64,000 bases of DNA from CAZDVK01 sp964508915 (GTDB lineage Bacteria; Pseudomonadota; Alphaproteobacteria; Paracaedibacterales; CAIULA01). Shown one piece after another: positions 1 to 8,939 of this stretch. The position numbers were made by a program, and so were the translations under genes. The notes under the pieces are model-generated. The model made no database searches. It was not told the origin of the DNA and saw only the letters and a list, made by a program, of their open reading frames with translations. Position 1 is the first letter of the stretch. Every line of letters begins with the position of its first letter. The DNA lies in assembly GCA_964508915.1 (NCBI GenBank), contig CAZDVK010000003.1, positions 1 to 64,000 on the forward strand. The letters run 5' to 3'.

Positions 1-270
1 TCAACCCCTCTACAACCGTTGCTGACGCACCTGTTAACCCCGCATTGGTTGCCACCAAAGAACCCATATGGCTCATGCTGCCTGCCGTTGCCAAGGTAAT
101 AGCCAACGCAGCCATCATGGATAAGGCAGCTGTGGGGCCTTGTTGTTTGGTTGCTGTGTGCGTATATATGGGGTCCAACTCCTTTATATTTAAAGCCCAG
201 CCGTTCTTCTCTAAGTTCGCCCTTAAGGGTTCGAGCCACGCCAAGGTTTGCTCGCGAATCTGTTCATAGA
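1..270 (-). pseudogene. Orphan fragment of the haemagglutinin/CDI pretoxin region
   Basis: Read on the minus strand, this stretch encodes a near copy of the DUF637-like pretoxin segment of the large exoprotein (matching nucleotides about 2008-2272), starting at an EQIR motif and continuing through a hydrophobic AALAITLATAG segment to the window edge. Its frame runs back without a plausible start codon or ribosome site to just after the immunity gene's stop. It therefore looks like a promoter-less 3' fragment and not an independent gene. This matches the orphan cdiA-CT arrangement, in which a spare toxin tip carries a short block of homology to the main gene. Its own toxin tip would lie beyond the left edge. 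Confidence 0.75.
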
Positions 271-276
271 GAATAT

Positions 277-543
277 TCAGTCAGGCAACCTCATTTCAAT
301 TTCCATAATTTCGCCATTACAAATTGATTTGATTTCATCCAAGGCTAACTGGAACCAATATTCGCGATCTAAACCAAAATAACTAAATGTAAATTCATTT
401 TCTAATGATTCAAATCCCCCACAATAGTTTTTGGTTTGGAACATATCTGAAATATCATAGTCTGACCATTCTTCTTCAGTCCTTTCATATCCTATTATTT
501 CTTTGCATATTTGACGAAACTCTTCGTCCACTTTAATCTTCAT
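277..543 (-). CDS. Putative immunity protein for the upstream toxin
   Basis: An 88-residue acidic protein beginning MKIKVDEEF; I do not recognise the family. The start is chosen because AGGTG sits just upstream and overlaps the TGA stop of the 2393-residue exoprotein, leaving only four bases between stop and ATG. That arrangement implies translational coupling. A longer upstream reading exists but would overlap the toxin end. A small acidic gene immediately after the variable nuclease-like tip of a haemagglutinin-type protein is the expected place for a CdiI-type immunity protein, so the role is inferred from position only. It is soluble-looking, with no signal peptide or membrane segment. 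Confidence 0.65.
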   Translation of the reverse strand: MKIKVDEEFRQICKEIIGYERTEEEWSDYDISDMFQTKNYCGGFESLENEFTFSYFGLDREYWFQLALDEIKSICNGEIMEIEMRLPD

Positions 544-547
544 GTTT

Positions 548-3500
548 TCACCTATACTTAACAATTGGTACGTGAGAAACCCCGTATTCATCCATCAATT
601 TTCCGGCAAATTGATAAACATCTTTTGTTTCCGCCAAAGGATTAGAATCTATAAACTGCTTCCATGCATTGGTCCAATCTCGTCCTTTTGCATGAATGGT
701 TGAGCGATGCATGCTTTCTGGTATCTGGATACAATAATTATCAAGCTCAATGTGGTGGTGTCTAAAGAAATCACGGTATTTCTGGGTCTTTAAACTTTCT
801 CCCCTAAATACATTAAATACATGGTGTTTAACCATTTTAGGAGCTGGCAACGATTTGGTATGCTCTGCTCGAAACCTTTCAACACTCCCTCTATCCATGC
901 CCTTCACGGCTTTTTGGAAAGCTTGGCGTTGGGCTGAGTTGGCCGCTTTTGAAACACCTTGGGGCAGCTTCACAATCGCCCGAACGGCTAAAGGAACTGC
1001 CAAGGGCAAAGCTTCCAAGGCTAAACTGATACTGGCACCCGTTCGGTAATCATGTAAAACCCTAGCTTCGTAGTCGGTCAGCTTGCCCGCTCTTTCATTT
1101 CTGACGAAGGCACCTGCCAGTTCCCGCTGCTTAAATTCGTAGGCGCTTTTGAATACACTTTCGGTGGTCAAACCGCTTTGACGACGCCGTTCCTGATCAA
1201 CTTCTGTTGAGGTCTTATTTAAACCCTCAAATTTTTCGGCTTCCTCCAAAGCGTAGGCTGTGCGGGGACTATGGGGGCGGAACACGTACTCTTCCGGTTC
1301 ACGCGGTTCTTCTTCGGAATCAGGAGCGGGAACTTGAGAACTAGGTTCTTTATGCCGTTCATAGTTCTCCTCCACAGCCGTTGTGGCCGTAAACGTTCCC
1401 ACAGCCAGGCCCTTCGTTCCATCACGCCCTTGGGCCATATCTGTCGCAGCCCCACTGACAGCCCCCATAAATTTACCGAAGGTAGCCTGACGTGTTCCTT
1501 CAGCAACTCCCTCACCCACCATGGCGGCTACCGATCCGGGTAAAATACCATCCCGGCCCCCTAAGATCGCTCCACTGAGACCACCCGCTAAACCATGGAG
1601 GCCAAGGCCTGTAGCTGTGTCTGGTTTATAGTCCCCAATCTTATGCGCTAACGTTCCTTGCACAACGGTTGCCGTGCCTGTCATCAGGCCAGCTTGAAAG
1701 GCTTTTTGAAGATTCTCCCCAAAGGTTGTTTGAACGCCTGTGGTTGCAACCGTATTCACGGCTGCCTTAATCATACGGTCACCTATCGTCGCAGCATCAC
1801 CTGCCACACCGAATGCATGTCCCAACCCAGCCGTCGCACCCCCTGTAGCCCCTGCTTTGAGAGCACCCACCCAGGTTTTATCACTTAAAAAGTCCTGGAA
1901 CGCTTTGGTGGGGTTATGGGTGTTATTTAAAACACTGTTCCCAGCCGATACACACAAAGATGTGAGCGTGGCGGCCGTCATCCCTTGGACCACAGCCCCT
2001 GCCGTTGTTAAAGTAACTGCTCCCGCTGCCGTAGTGGTGGTCAACCCCGCCTGCGTTGCCACCAAAGAACCCATATGGCTCAGGCTTCCAGCTGTTGCCA
2101 ACGTAATAGCCAAAGCAGCCATCATGGATAAGGCAGCTGTGGGCCCTTGTTGTTTGGTTGCTGTATACGTATATATGGGGTCCAACTCCTTTATATTCAA
2201 AGCCCCGCCGTTCTTGTCTAAGTTCGCCTTTAAAGGCTTAAGCCACGCCAAGGTCTGGCTGCGAATCTGTTCCACAATTACAGGCATAGTTGCTTTGACA
2301 TCAAATTCACAACCCTCGCCAAACACACAAGGTGCATAGTCGGTGGATGCCGTTTGTGTGCACGCCGCACTTTGCCAAACAGCACTTTTGCTGTGTTCTG
2401 AATGTGTTCTGCTATACGCATTGAGACCCGCCAACAACTGCACCAAACCATCACGGCTTTCAAACAATACACGTGTTACCTGGCTGCCATCAACCCCCAC
2501 CAACGTAATGCCTTTATGACCACTTAAATCCACAAACTCAAGCTCGTTATTAAAGGTGGCCCCACGGGCTTTGGAGGTTTGGCTGCATTCCTGAACCGTC
2601 TTCGTACCCCCAAACATCCCGCCGGATTTGCCTTTTTCGGTGGTTTGAACCGTCACCTCATCCTGCACCGTTGCCACCACAACCCCATGGCCCGCTAAGG
2701 TGGCTTTGCCCTTGGGGCCGGTTACAACCCGGGGCGCTTCCGCATAAAAAGCACCCTCTTTGGCCCTTAAGTCAAGGGTGGACCCAACGCCCGTTGTTTC
2801 GTAAACGGATACGTCATGGGTACGGGTGTGAATACTGCTTTTCTTTTTGCCACTATGCACAACCGTGTTGGCTTCTAATCGCGTTGCCCTGTCCGTATAA
2901 CTTTTGCCACTGATGCCAATATGGTCTTTGGCCAAAACCCGAATACCCGATACGTCTACATCTTTTTTGACTGTTACACCCACCCGAGCTTTGGGAGCTT
3001 CCAGTACGGTTGGCGTTGCCGTTTGATGGTAAACATCCCCACCGCCTAAGGTTTCCACATGGGCTTGAGCGACAAAAGACCCCCCAACAGTTGCAGTCAC
3101 CACATCTTCATCACTGCGCAGTTTACCACCCGTTAAAACAAGGTCATCTTCTGTTTGGATGGCAACTTTCTGGTGAGCACGCGTTTCCCCACTTCGCCCC
3201 TGATAACGGAGAGCTTCCGGTACAAACAAGTTCATCACCGCCAGCATGCTTTCTTCTTTCGTTTTGGCATGCTGCACCTTTTCTAAAGCCCACACCAAAA
3301 AAGGCTTATCAGACCGGTTCGCTTTCATATCCATCAACGCACCTGCTTCAGCCTGACGTTGCCCTTCTTGAATATACGCATCATAAAGCGCTTCACCGCT
3401 TAACCCCTGGTCATGAACGCGGCCCATGGTGAAGGCCATCAGTTGTAAAAGCTTTTCCATTTCACAAGAAACCGTCACATACATTTTTGCACCACTGGGT

Positions 3501-6500
3501 ACCCCTAAGTGAGATCGCCCTAAAACAGGCAAACGGCTTTTGGAGAATTTAGTGGCATAAGCTAAAGCATCTCCCTTTTCACGAACGGTGCCATCCGCCT
3601 GGCGCACCACCAAGCCATCTTTTGTAATATCTGGTTCAACGACAGATTTAATAGATACAATGCCTAAATCCATCAATGTTTGAAGGGCAGCTTGTGCATG
3701 ATGCCCCATATGCTGGAAAGAAGCCGTGGCGGCATCTAAGGTAAACGTTGCCCCCGATACATACCCACTGCTGCCAAAATAAGGGGCCTCTACCATGACG
3801 TGTTCGCCCGCTTGCACAATGGCAGGAACACAGTCTGTACCCCCATGGTACGTTTGCCCCCCTTGTCCATGTTCATCCCAATGACAGGGTAATTGTTGCG
3901 ATTCATAATGAACAAAAGGACATGCATCGGACGTGGTGCTTTTCCATTTTCTGCCTTTTTTGTCAATCACGCTTTTTGCGGTTAATATCACACCACCATA
4001 ATTGCGTGTGACCGTTGTGTTAAAACGAATATCCCCCAAGCTTCTTAATAACGGTTGTTGAGACCGTTGGTATTTTTTGTAAAACGTATAAGATAGGTGA
4101 CCTTGAGACCCATGGGGTATACGGCTACCACTGGTGCTGTGGTCTGTTCCAAAAATTTCATGATCAAAGCGAACGCCATTAATGGTAATACCCGTTTTAC
4201 CGTACAAGTCGCTGGCTAAACTTGTAACAGTTTCAGTAGCATCTAAGGTCAGGTGACCCTGTCGGCTTTTAATTTGCGCCAACTTTAAGAAAATACGCCG
4301 CCCCAAAAATTTTAAATTGGCATTGGATGCCACGAAGGATTCGTTGGCCGTGTAATAGGGATAAGAAATATGGTTGCCAGAAGCCCACTGGTTCAAGGCC
4401 CATCTTGTTTCATCCACACTTTCGCCCACTAAAACTGTTCCATCTATAGAATGAAGGGTTGTTTCCCCATGGCCAAATAGTTTGCCATAGCGGTTATCTA
4501 AATCCCCTTTCACAATAATCTCTAATATGGTGGAAGCACCGGGTTTTTTCGCATCCATACATGTTTCAATGTACCCCATTTGCGTGTTGCTGAGGCCATT
4601 TTCAAACTGGTCTGCTTTCAGTTTTAAAGACCGGAACTTTAAATGCTGACCCGCATTTTGAAAGTGCCGAACCTTCAAAACGACACCACCGGCATAAGTT
4701 GTATCCCATCGGGCGCAAAAAGTGTCGCCATTCAAATACAAAGTTCCCGTACACTGCCAGTCATGTCCATGGGCATACAGGTAATGGGCCACATTTATGG
4801 ACTTGTGCACATCCACAATTAAATCACCTTCCACCTTTCCTTTACCAAGCCTCGTAACACCCACCAGGTTTCCAAGACGCAGACCCAGGGCTGATTCAAT
4901 GGTTCCATCATTCACAATGTCTGTCACAATTCCCTGAAGGCCGGCTAGGGTTCTCAATACGCCTTTCTCAGCAATGGTCAACTTTCCAAGAGTTTGCTTG
5001 TATTTTTCACCCTCACCGCCGAGTCCTAAGAGGGCACCCCGGCTAATGGTTGTATTTTTAAAATCCACAGCGCCTTTTTGAATGTGCGCTTTTCCTTTTA
5101 CATGAAAGTCTGCCCCTTTATTAGAATCCGTTGGGACCCATTCCTGAAGGGTTGTTTCACCCAAAATGGTTGTTCTTGTTTGATTGAGGGACACTTTTGG
5201 CAACTGGGTCACACTTTTGAGTGCATCCTCAAAGCCGTAAGTTACCACATGGCCAGACTTGATGGTGGTTCGGCCCTTCAAGTTTCGAAGGCGGCTCAGG
5301 TAAACCGTCGTTCCATATTTACCTCGAACTCTTTCCGCATGAAAGGTGCCCTGGTTCAAAAAGTCTGTGATCACGGCGTCAAAGCACACATCCCCACAGT
5401 CTATGGTGCCTGTATTCGACAGAGTATCTAAGGTTGTGATCACGTGGTCAGCATGGAAAGTACCCGAATTCACAACTTTAGGGACTGTTAGTGTTAAGGA
5501 AGATGTTGTTAATTTGCCTTTGTGGTGAAGGGAACTGGCCTTGAGGTGAATATGACTACTTTCAAAGTCACCATCCAATTCTTGGGCTTGCCCCTCTGAC
5601 GCTACGTCTATTTTGGTTGGGCCAACAATTTTTACGTCTTTTCCAAAGCTCTTGACACCTTTCCCACGGAAAGTCACCGTTTTCCCTGCAATGCGGCCTT
5701 TTGTGTAATCTGCCTTTTCCGATACCTCAAGAATTAAATCGTCTTGAACTGATAAAACCCCTTTGTTTTGAAAGGTTTTAGCCAAAATATGGGCCTTGGC
5801 TGGTGATGTTATCTGCCCGTCATTCACGAAAGAATCTAAAGACCATTTATCTTGAATCGTCATGGTTCCACGGTTGGTCAGAGACCTTATAACCAACCCG
5901 GATGTATCGGAAACAGAAAAAATACCACCATGTTGATTAATTAAATGGTGAAGAGTGCCTGTTAATTTTTTGAAAGTCAAAGTACCTGTATTGGTTAATT
6001 TATCAATGCTTAAAACACTATCCCCTGCAACTCTAAGATTCTTTTCATTGTCAAAAGTACGAACACGACCTCTCAATGTTCCAACGGCTGCTTCCCCTTT
6101 GTTTTGAAGTTTCTCTGTTGTCACATCAAGGGCACCGGTTACCTTGAAATCTCCTTCTTTCTGGTTCAATAAAGAAGACCCCACCATATCCATATGGCGT
6201 GATTTAAAATGACCGCCATTCACAAAACTCCCCTTGGCTTGGGTGTAAGTATCAAAATCCACCATCCCTTTGTTTTGGAAAGTAAATCCATCCTTGCCCT
6301 TGATAGAAACGCTTTTTACTTTTAAGCGAGCTCTCTTATCCACATACAGTAAGTCCACATCATTGCCCACGTGAGCGCTTTGGGCCCTAATTTCTTGACC
6401 ATCTGTTGCTTTGATTTTGATGCTTCTGTTAAATAAACCCAGGTTTCCAGAGTCCAACATGACCCGTCCACCTAAGTCCACATGCCCCTTTCCTTTAAAA

Positions 6501-7729
6501 ACAATATCACTGCCTGTTAAAACACCATCCATTTCTTGCTGGAACGTTTCGTTAACCGTGATTTCAAGGCCTGTTGAAGCCTCTTCTATTTCTGGATAAT
6601 CAAGAGCACTGTCGATTTCACCCCGGTTGATGGCTTTTGAGCATTCAATAGAACCCCGTCCTTTCATCCATCCTGAGTTTGTTAAATTTCCTACGGTTCC
6701 GTGAATGTCTTTAACTTCAAAGTCACCGTCATTCATGAAGTCTTGAACCCAAAAACAGGCCGTTTCCATATCCACAACATGGGCGTTTTGAAAGGTTTCC
6801 AAACTTACCATGCAGCTGCCAGACAAGGTTCCTTCATTCACAAAGCTTGATTGTTTTCCATGAATCACACTCAAGGTATCTAAAAACACATGGCCCTTGT
6901 TCACAAAACGCGCGCCGTTCAACGTGGCACTTCCTAAATGAAGTGTTCTGCCTTCTGGCAAAGTAACCGTGCCTTCTTGTCCCTCAAGACTTGTAAAACC
7001 CACATGACGAATGCGTACCTCAGGGGTATTCAAAATCAAATAACGTCCTTGCACCAACAGTTCATCTAATTCCAAAGCTTCGTCTAAAATCACATTCCCA
7101 TACGGGTTACAAAGCGATAAAACAGAGCTGGGCATCTCTCCGGTTGCTTTAAAAGCAACATCCAACGAAACCGTCAAATTCCCATCTAAAGAAAAACGGT
7201 ACGTATACCCCTTGGACGACCACACAAACCCTTTTCCATCAAATCCATACGGCGTATCTGCAACAGATCGTTCTGATAGTTGGCTGGCAACGGACGACAC
7301 ATGAGAAAGCGCTCTCGATACAGGTGAATCCGGCCGTGCGTCATCCACCCCGGGTGAGTCTATATCAGGTAAAGATTCATCTAAAGAAGCTGCCTCGTCG
7401 TCAGAAAATGATTCCTCATCATCCGAAGATGGATCTAAAAGATGACCGGGCTTTAATGGATAAAAAGCATCCAGCTGCTTTAAAAAATCTTCAGATAAGC
7501 AACTATCATCGGCCCAAAAAATATGATCAAGCCGGGAATCATAAGGACCATCGTAATGGGCAAACCCACCCAAATGACCTGACCCTAAAGGACCTTGACC
7601 TAGAAGTGGGCGCATAACCAGCACATCGCCATCCATAGCAAATGCAACAGTCGGCCATAAGGCTTGACAGTAAAAAGTAAGCAATACAATACGGGCAACA
7701 CCCTTGAAAAAGGGGCCAAAAACTAACAT
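548..7729 (-). CDS. CdiA/FhaB-like giant exoprotein with DUF637-like region and C-terminal HH nuclease-like toxin
   Basis: 2393 residues. Residues 1-31 form a signal peptide ending VAFA. Residues about 100-135 are Asp/Ser rich. Residues about 275-790 carry some fifteen copies of a short F/L-x-N-x-G motif typical of a right-handed beta-helix shaft. A DUF637-like pretoxin region, with Ala/Gly/Thr-rich hydrophobic stretches, spans about 1850-2110. The last 93 residues contain KHHVFN, a HHH cluster, an HR pair and a WTNAW motif, resembling the DUF2380/TIGR02269 HNH-like toxin family. The start has AGAGGA at good spacing. No TpsB/CdiB transporter is in the window and a canonical N-terminal secretion domain is not obvious. 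A role as an interbacterial or host-directed toxin is inferred. Confidence 0.8.
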   Translation of the reverse strand: MLVFGPFFKGVARIVLLTFYCQALWPTVAFAMDGDVLVMRPLLGQGPLGSGHLGGFAHYDGPYDSRLDHIFWADDSCLSEDFLKQLDAFYPLKPGHLLDPSSDDEESFSDDEAASLDESLPDIDSPGVDDARPDSPVSRALSHVSSVASQLSERSVADTPYGFDGKGFVWSSKGYTYRFSLDGNLTVSLDVAFKATGEMPSSVLSLCNPYGNVILDEALELDELLVQGRYLILNTPEVRIRHVGFTSLEGQEGTVTLPEGRTLHLGSATLNGARFVNKGHVFLDTLSVIHGKQSSFVNEGTLSGSCMVSLETFQNAHVVDMETACFWVQDFMNDGDFEVKDIHGTVGNLTNSGWMKGRGSIECSKAINRGEIDSALDYPEIEEASTGLEITVNETFQQEMDGVLTGSDIVFKGKGHVDLGGRVMLDSGNLGLFNRSIKIKATDGQEIRAQSAHVGNDVDLLYVDKRARLKVKSVSIKGKDGFTFQNKGMVDFDTYTQAKGSFVNGGHFKSRHMDMVGSSLLNQKEGDFKVTGALDVTTEKLQNKGEAAVGTLRGRVRTFDNEKNLRVAGDSVLSIDKLTNTGTLTFKKLTGTLHHLINQHGGIFSVSDTSGLVIRSLTNRGTMTIQDKWSLDSFVNDGQITSPAKAHILAKTFQNKGVLSVQDDLILEVSEKADYTKGRIAGKTVTFRGKGVKSFGKDVKIVGPTKIDVASEGQAQELDGDFESSHIHLKASSLHHKGKLTTSSLTLTVPKVVNSGTFHADHVITTLDTLSNTGTIDCGDVCFDAVITDFLNQGTFHAERVRGKYGTTVYLSRLRNLKGRTTIKSGHVVTYGFEDALKSVTQLPKVSLNQTRTTILGETTLQEWVPTDSNKGADFHVKGKAHIQKGAVDFKNTTISRGALLGLGGEGEKYKQTLGKLTIAEKGVLRTLAGLQGIVTDIVNDGTIESALGLRLGNLVGVTRLGKGKVEGDLIVDVHKSINVAHYLYAHGHDWQCTGTLYLNGDTFCARWDTTYAGGVVLKVRHFQNAGQHLKFRSLKLKADQFENGLSNTQMGYIETCMDAKKPGASTILEIIVKGDLDNRYGKLFGHGETTLHSIDGTVLVGESVDETRWALNQWASGNHISYPYYTANESFVASNANLKFLGRRIFLKLAQIKSRQGHLTLDATETVTSLASDLYGKTGITINGVRFDHEIFGTDHSTSGSRIPHGSQGHLSYTFYKKYQRSQQPLLRSLGDIRFNTTVTRNYGGVILTAKSVIDKKGRKWKSTTSDACPFVHYESQQLPCHWDEHGQGGQTYHGGTDCVPAIVQAGEHVMVEAPYFGSSGYVSGATFTLDAATASFQHMGHHAQAALQTLMDLGIVSIKSVVEPDITKDGLVVRQADGTVREKGDALAYATKFSKSRLPVLGRSHLGVPSGAKMYVTVSCEMEKLLQLMAFTMGRVHDQGLSGEALYDAYIQEGQRQAEAGALMDMKANRSDKPFLVWALEKVQHAKTKEESMLAVMNLFVPEALRYQGRSGETRAHQKVAIQTEDDLVLTGGKLRSDEDVVTATVGGSFVAQAHVETLGGGDVYHQTATPTVLEAPKARVGVTVKKDVDVSGIRVLAKDHIGISGKSYTDRATRLEANTVVHSGKKKSSIHTRTHDVSVYETTGVGSTLDLRAKEGAFYAEAPRVVTGPKGKATLAGHGVVVATVQDEVTVQTTEKGKSGGMFGGTKTVQECSQTSKARGATFNNELEFVDLSGHKGITLVGVDGSQVTRVLFESRDGLVQLLAGLNAYSRTHSEHSKSAVWQSAACTQTASTDYAPCVFGEGCEFDVKATMPVIVEQIRSQTLAWLKPLKANLDKNGGALNIKELDPIYTYTATKQQGPTAALSMMAALAITLATAGSLSHMGSLVATQAGLTTTTAAGAVTLTTAGAVVQGMTAATLTSLCVSAGNSVLNNTHNPTKAFQDFLSDKTWVGALKAGATGGATAGLGHAFGVAGDAATIGDRMIKAAVNTVATTGVQTTFGENLQKAFQAGLMTGTATVVQGTLAHKIGDYKPDTATGLGLHGLAGGLSGAILGGRDGILPGSVAAMVGEGVAEGTRQATFGKFMGAVSGAATDMAQGRDGTKGLAVGTFTATTAVEENYERHKEPSSQVPAPDSEEEPREPEEYVFRPHSPRTAYALEEAEKFEGLNKTSTEVDQERRRQSGLTTESVFKSAYEFKQRELAGAFVRNERAGKLTDYEARVLHDYRTGASISLALEALPLAVPLAVRAIVKLPQGVSKAANSAQRQAFQKAVKGMDRGSVERFRAEHTKSLPAPKMVKHHVFNVFRGESLKTQKYRDFFRHHHIELDNYCIQIPESMHRSTIHAKGRDWTNAWKQFIDSNPLAETKDVYQFAGKLMDEYGVSHVPIVKYR

Positions 7730-7778
7730 AACGGTTCCTCTGTTTAAAATGACGCAATAAACAACTTGAGTAATCCGT

Positions 7779-7807
7779 TAATAAATTATTAATAAACCAA
7801 ATGTCAA
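7779..7807 (-). promoter_or_regulatory. Candidate sigma70 promoter of the exoprotein gene
   Basis: On the minus strand a perfect TTGACA lies at 7807-7802, followed after 17 bases by TTATTA, within a very AT-rich leader about 50 bases before the exoprotein ATG. The -10 hexamer is weak, so this is a prediction only. Confidence 0.4.
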
Positions 7808-7948
7808 AAACAAAATATTAAATAAATTTTTATTAAAAATGTATATATGAGGGAAAAACAGATTTATTTTAAAAATGCATACGTTTTATTTTTCCCCTGC
7901 GAATTCCTGATGACCTTTTTAAAATAACAAGAAGTTCAAAAAGGGGGT

Positions 7949-7978
7949 AAGGGGTGGGGAAGTTTTCAGAGACCCCTT
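7949..7978. terminator. Candidate hairpin terminator between the exoprotein and upstream minus-strand genes
   Basis: AAGGGGT (7949-7955) and ACCCCTT (7972-7978) can pair. On the minus strand the stem is followed by ACCCCCTTTTT, on the plus strand by a run of T. It would end the transcript of the 7995-8795 gene before the exoprotein promoter. The stem is short and the loop is 16 bases, hence modest confidence. Confidence 0.4.
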
Positions 7979-7994
7979 TTTTTCCAAACGGATT

Positions 7995-8795
7995 TTAGTT
8001 TGATATCACACTTGGCACTAAAGTCATCCTCTCTTGTCTGACACTTTGTAGTTTCAACAACATACCTAAGATTCGTTCAAAACGCCTGTCTAGGGCCGTT
8101 TCATATCGTTGTAGTGTTTCTGTTTTGTCATCCGGTATATAAGAACAGGCAACGGCATGTTGCTTGACATAAGGTCTGGCCTTAATAGAGTCAATTCTGT
8201 TCTGGCAGAACTCAATAATTGTTTCCTGTAAGAACAGAACAAGCCCACCTTTTTTATTGTCATATTTTCTTTCATGATTTTGCCAAGCTTCCACAAAATC
8301 AGAGCTCAACTTTTGAAGCATTTGTTCATAGGGGGAATCTGATTGAATAAGATGTTGTATCAGTTCAATCTGTTCTTCAAGGTAGGCTATAGAGTCGCAG
8401 TCATCTTCACGATCATGAAAAATTGTATGTGCTAGCGTATCATTGTTTTTATATGTTTCATTTTGGCAATCTTCTTTGGAAAGCAAAGTGGCTGTCTTTG
8501 CAACAAAATTAAAGGAATAGCCGCTTAAATGCTCTAATTTCTGACAAGCCAAAGCATTTTCTGCCTGATAAAGCCGTGACCGACGAAAAGCAATATTAGC
8601 CAACTCTAAGACCAAGTACTTTTCGGTGGCCCCCTTGGGTTGATGGTCATTCAGAAAGCTCTGCTGAACATCTTCTAACTCTTGGGCGTCTTCCCATGGC
8701 AAAATCTTCAAGCGTGATAGAACGCCATGGTTCAAGGAATTATACCGGGATGCCGCGTATCCGTTTTCTTTTTGGGAACTCTTATGTTTTTTCAT
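7995..8795 (-). CDS. Hypothetical island protein with RYNSLNHG-type N-terminus
   Basis: 266 residues, soluble, no signal peptide. The N-terminus has a Lys-rich start followed by an ASRYNSLNHGVLS motif. The RYNA/SLxHG signature is common in short proteins of alphaproteobacterial prophages and islands whose function is not established. The rest is helical and charged, with two Cys near the N-terminal half and a Gln/Glu-rich centre. It is separated from the primase-helicase by a region dense in GTTTCA motifs. I do not recognise a function; a DNA-packaging or replication accessory role is only suggested by context. Confidence 0.6.
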   Translation of the reverse strand: MKKHKSSQKENGYAASRYNSLNHGVLSRLKILPWEDAQELEDVQQSFLNDHQPKGATEKYLVLELANIAFRRSRLYQAENALACQKLEHLSGYSFNFVAKTATLLSKEDCQNETYKNNDTLAHTIFHDREDDCDSIAYLEEQIELIQHLIQSDSPYEQMLQKLSSDFVEAWQNHERKYDNKKGGLVLFLQETIIEFCQNRIDSIKARPYVKQHAVACSYIPDDKTETLQRYETALDRRFERILGMLLKLQSVRQERMTLVPSVISN

Positions 8796-8831
8796 GGAAA
8801 TTATCCGTCATAACGTTTTGAGTTAATTCTT

Positions 8832-8939
8832 GTTTCATGTTTCATTTCCCTAGAGGTGAAACAATGAAACAAAATAATTATATTGAAAATCAACAAGAAA
8901 ATCACGTTCATTTATCCTCTTGTTTCACAGGTCGTTTCA
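8832..8939. repeat. Cluster of GTTTCA/TGAAAC hexamers
   Basis: Six copies occur in about 108 bases: GTTTCA at 8832, 8839, 8922 and 8934, and the inverse TGAAAC at 8857 and 8865. The first four form an imperfect inverted repeat centred near 8850. The last two lie in the 3' end of the primase-helicase gene. This could be an operator or iteron-like site for the element's regulator or the helicase's own C-terminal HTH; that is inference. Confidence 0.5.

Noticed and set aside
1740..2339. 199-codon open frame on the plus strand, Ala/Val/Pro-rich
   Set aside because: It is antisense to the Ala/Gly/Thr-rich pretoxin region of the exoprotein; the bias of that strand makes long shadows. No ribosome site, and the same shadow recurs in the orphan copy at 45-269.
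7930..7985. G-rich stretch resembling the tRNA-Ser 3' end (possible second attachment site)
   Set aside because: Only a GGGGTGGGG-like run is shared; the T-arm sequence is absent, and the stretch is better read as a terminator hairpin.
8832..8939. CRISPR array
   Set aside because: Repeats are only six bases, in both orientations and unevenly spaced; no spacers and no cas genes.
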